From a virus, in IMG/VR virus record IMGVR_UViG_3300027852_000088, positions 1 through 40,015 of that record: a DNA stretch of 40,015 nt. One strand, given 5' to 3'. Both the position numbers and the translations under genes were made by a program. Shown piece by piece: positions 37,788 through 40,015 of this stretch (positions are counted from its first letter, which is position 1; the number at the start of each line of letters is the position of its first letter). The notes beneath the pieces were generated by a model. It made no database searches, had not been told where the DNA came from, and was given only the letters and a program-made list of their open reading frames with translations.

Positions 37788-37826
37788 ATTTCGGACAGAA
37801 CGGGACAGATTGCACAATTTGGGACA
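37788..37826 (-). promoter_or_regulatory. Late control element, copy A
   Basis: On the - strand TGTCC occurs at offsets 0, 19 and 29 (TGTCCCAAA, TGTCCCGTT, TGTCCGAAAT). Outer copies match element B at 32537-32575. It lies between the TerL stop and the holin-like start, 68 bp upstream of the GTG. Likely a late promoter or activator site. Confidence 0.6.
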
Positions 37827-37846
37827 GAAAGCTCGGGGGTTGAGAT

Positions 37847-39469
37847 TCAGCCGATCCAGTCGGAAACGTCGAGTTTTTCTTCCTGCGCCCTGCCGTCACC
37901 GAACGGCCAGGCAGACATCACCAGGGCGACCATGGGGTCGATTCGCTGGGTGGAGAGGTCTTTCGCCAGAGCGGAAATACCCTCTCTGCCCTCGGCCGCA
38001 ATGGCAACACTGGCGGCCATGGCAAGCGCGGGATGACCTCCGTGACGAATGCGCTTCTCGATGAGCAAGATCTGGAGACTGGAGAGCCGCATGCCCATTG
38101 TCTTGAAGAACTGGGGTACCTCCTCCCACTTCGCATCCTGGAACACACCAACTCGCGCGCAAGCCGACTTGAAGTGCTCAACCATCGCCTTGTCGAAGTG
38201 GATCTCGTCGACGTGGATCTCCAGGTCTTCCAGCTCATCTTTCAGCGCCTGGGCTATCTGGTCAAAGTCCATGGTCTTTCCGCCTATTGCAACCATCGAC
38301 CCATCCTGCACCCAAAGATCATATGGCGCCTTATCACGACGGGCCCGTTCCTCGATGCCGCTGGTTGGACAGAACACAAATGGGAGTGTCTGGACAATGC
38401 CGTCGTCGGCCTCTGCAGTGAGAACAGCCGCGGTGAGGTCATTCCTGGCAGACAGGTCCAGCCCCATGCTCACCTTCCCGGACCGGAAGGCCTCCATGTC
38501 GATATCGCCGGCGCATCCTCTCCACACGCTCGCAGAAATTGCCAAACCGACTCTGGCCACCCTCTGGTTCAGATACTGGTTTCTGGCCTCCGACTCCTTC
38601 GCCGGGATCTGCTCTGCCTGCTCCATCAGTTCCTGGAGGTCTTTCTCCGAACGGAATATTCCCAGACCCGGGTTCGCCATCTCCCAGGCTTTGCGATCCT
38701 GCAGGTCCGCTTCTTTGTCGGCGGCATAAACATGGGAAACGGTATTCTTGGGCTCTTTGGTCTCAGCGTTATCCAGTAGCATCGAGAAATAGTCTAAATC
38801 GCTTCTGGCCTGAGTGGAGATCTTGAAGAACATCGCGTCATCATGAGACCCCTGGCGGGAGTCCAACATATTGGTGAATGCTGAGGTGGGACCAACAATC
38901 TGCCCGGCCTCATCAAGCACAATTACCCGGAGGCTTTGCCCATATCCGGACTTTGCATCGCTTGAAAGAGCCGTGTATCTGGTCTTCTTCGACAGCCCGA
39001 ACAGCTGCTTCTTCGATGACAGTGGCCTGTACCTGCCCTCCAGGTCCGGAGACATCATCAGCATGTCATGCATCTGGTCAAAGCAGAGCGCGGCCTGATT
39101 TCTACTCATCGCACCGCTGGCAATATTGGTGTTTTGTTTGGCCAGTGGTCCCACCAAAAAGGCGAGTAAGATCACCGACATCAATGCAGTTTTACCGTTA
39201 CGGGCCGCAACACTGAGGTTGGCGAATTTGGTGCCGTGGGGATTATCGAACACTGCGAGGATGAAGACCTGCTGGAAAACCTCCAGGATCATGGGCTTTC
39301 CAATCAGCGGACCCTCTGCTACCACCAGGTGGAGAGCAGCAAATGCAATAACCTGCTCACCAAGGGTCTGTGGGTCCTCGCAGATGTCATCGATGTGGCG
39401 GAGCAGGGGAACCGGGCCGCACTTGATCGCATCGAGGACCGTCTGGGGAATTTCTACGTGTCGGGTCAC
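37847..39469 (-). CDS. terL: Terminase large subunit (540 aa)
   Basis: Walker A-like SVAARNGKT (86-94), Walker B RVIVLDEA with D186-E187, and the nuclease-domain opener SMGLDLSARNDLTA (near 335) match HK97-type large terminases. A C-terminal nuclease region follows. The protein packages DNA through the portal with TerS. Its ATG overlaps the TerS stop (ATGA). Confidence 0.92.
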   Translation of the reverse strand: MTRHVEIPQTVLDAIKCGPVPLLRHIDDICEDPQTLGEQVIAFAALHLVVAEGPLIGKPMILEVFQQVFILAVFDNPHGTKFANLSVAARNGKTALMSVILLAFLVGPLAKQNTNIASGAMSRNQAALCFDQMHDMLMMSPDLEGRYRPLSSKKQLFGLSKKTRYTALSSDAKSGYGQSLRVIVLDEAGQIVGPTSAFTNMLDSRQGSHDDAMFFKISTQARSDLDYFSMLLDNAETKEPKNTVSHVYAADKEADLQDRKAWEMANPGLGIFRSEKDLQELMEQAEQIPAKESEARNQYLNQRVARVGLAISASVWRGCAGDIDMEAFRSGKVSMGLDLSARNDLTAAVLTAEADDGIVQTLPFVFCPTSGIEERARRDKAPYDLWVQDGSMVAIGGKTMDFDQIAQALKDELEDLEIHVDEIHFDKAMVEHFKSACARVGVFQDAKWEEVPQFFKTMGMRLSSLQILLIEKRIRHGGHPALAMAASVAIAAEGREGISALAKDLSTQRIDPMVALVMSAWPFGDGRAQEEKLDVSDWIG

Positions 39470-39951
39470 GCGATCAAATTCAGACTCGGTTTACCGCTCG
39501 GTACTGGTGGGGCTTCCTGCCCAGTTATATCGCCGTCTTCACCGTCTGGAATGGCCAGCTTGCCATTGCGAGCAGCTCCGACCGCTCGCTCTGCACTGGT
39601 ATTCAGACCAATGACGCGGAGCTCGCTGTGGATCAACTTCTGGGTGGTTCGGACCTCGGTGTGAATCGGGTGGACAGCAACCGTGCCGCCAGACTTGGTG
39701 TAGGTCCTCGGGGTTCTTCGGGCCTCAACGCGGAGCTTTCCGAGTTCAGTCTCCAGCTTCACGATTCTGTGCACTCCTCGAAGCTCTGCCTCGGTCCACG
39801 AATCTCTGCAGAGACAATACTGGTTCCAGGCCACTTTTTCCTTCTTCGTCAGGACCGAAAGTCCTTCAGGAACGGAGTATCCATGGCGCTGAGTCTGCGC
39901 TGCGGCCACCTGGGAATCGACTGAATCACTACGCTGTTTACGTTTGTCCAT
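39466..39951 (-). CDS. terS: Terminase small subunit, P27-like (161 aa)
   Basis: The middle (KKEKVAWNQYCLCRDSWTEA, then ELRGVHRIVKLETELGKLR) is a helical DNA-recognition/oligomerisation pattern found in P27-type small terminases. The second half has RTYTKSGGTVAVHPIHTEV. Position directly before terL supports the call. TGAGGA lies 8-13 nt upstream of the ATG. Confidence 0.8.
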   Translation of the reverse strand: MDKRKQRSDSVDSQVAAAQTQRHGYSVPEGLSVLTKKEKVAWNQYCLCRDSWTEAELRGVHRIVKLETELGKLRVEARRTPRTYTKSGGTVAVHPIHTEVRTTQKLIHSELRVIGLNTSAERAVGAARNGKLAIPDGEDGDITGQEAPPVPSGKPSLNLIA

Positions 39952-40015
39952 TTTTGTTAATCCTCATCAAGTCCTGAATATCTCGTTTTTTCCAAATAGC
40001 ACGCGAAGAAAAGAC
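39952..40015 (-). promoter_or_regulatory. Upstream region of terS at window edge
   Basis: The stretch holds the terS ribosome-binding site (TGAGGA) and one isolated GGAAAAAAC (- strand, 39993-39985), nine of the ten core bases of the 23-bp array. A single copy could be chance. If the molecule is circular, this joins the promoter region at 1-349 and forms a divergent control region. Confidence 0.35.

Noticed and set aside
37799-37826. Sigma54 promoter in late element A
   Set aside because: The GG and GC dinucleotides are not at the required spacing and copy B does not preserve them.
39985-39993. Ninth copy of the array motif upstream of terS
   Set aside because: Only a 9-base match; one such hit in 40 kb on two strands is not far from chance.

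Overview
The window reads as most or all of a tailed double-stranded DNA phage (Caudoviricetes) with siphovirus-type morphology. It has a P27-like small and an HK97-type large terminase, prohead protease, HK97-fold major capsid protein, portal, head-tail connectors, a tail tube, a lambda G/GT-type chaperone pair with a -1 frameshift, a tape measure, an NlpC/P60 tail protein and a J-like tip protein. There is no contractile sheath or baseplate. Gene families and Shine-Dalgarno use suggest a proteobacterial, perhaps gammaproteobacterial, host; that is inference. No integrase, recombinase, ParA or peptidase-type CI repressor is visible.

Layout. (1) 1-3.2 kb is a compositionally distinct rightward island: seven small genes (two Cys-rich zinc-binding-like, one RHH-like, one HTH), a strong promoter-like site at 262-290, repeated hairpin leaders and an oriented hexamer CCTGGC. 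(2) 3303-3486 is an eight-unit array with an exact 23-bp period, lying between convergent gene blocks. (3) 3.5-6.6 kb is a leftward early/replication operon: XRE regulator, replication initiator with internal 12-bp iteron-like repeats, small Zn-binding protein, RusA, AlpA-like, HNH and two or three unknowns. (4) 6.58-6.80 kb is a divergent control region with four copies of a palindromic operator overlapping two promoters; the leftward message appears leaderless. (5) 6.8-14.7 kb is a rightward early operon: small proteins, PD-(D/E)xK exonuclease (RecE-like), RecT, DUF1351, a protein with an FtsK-gamma-like winged helix, a cytosine methyltransferase-like enzyme, a tRNA-like element, and a run of tiny genes separated by repeated leader sequences. 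(6) 14.7-39.95 kb is the leftward late region.

In transcription order the late region runs: TerS, TerL, holin-like protein, a block of decoration/cell-binding candidates (two LamG-type proteins, a protein with fifteen 14-residue repeats), terminator, protease, capsid, terminator, portal, collagen-like fibre, spanin-like pair, DUF1353, GH24 lysozyme, connectors, tail tube, G/GT, tape measure, DUF1833, NlpC/P60, J-like protein, and three distal tail proteins. A 39-bp element is repeated at 37.8 and 32.55 kb, upstream of the holin-like gene and of the protease; it is the best late-promoter candidate.

The most unusual items are the 23-bp phased array beside RHH and HTH genes, the left island with CCTGGC on one strand only, the four-operator switch with a leaderless regulator, the repeated 39-bp late element, the tRNA-like element abutting a repeated leader cassette, and the 14-residue repeat protein. 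All functional names come from reading the translated sequence by eye; no database search was run.
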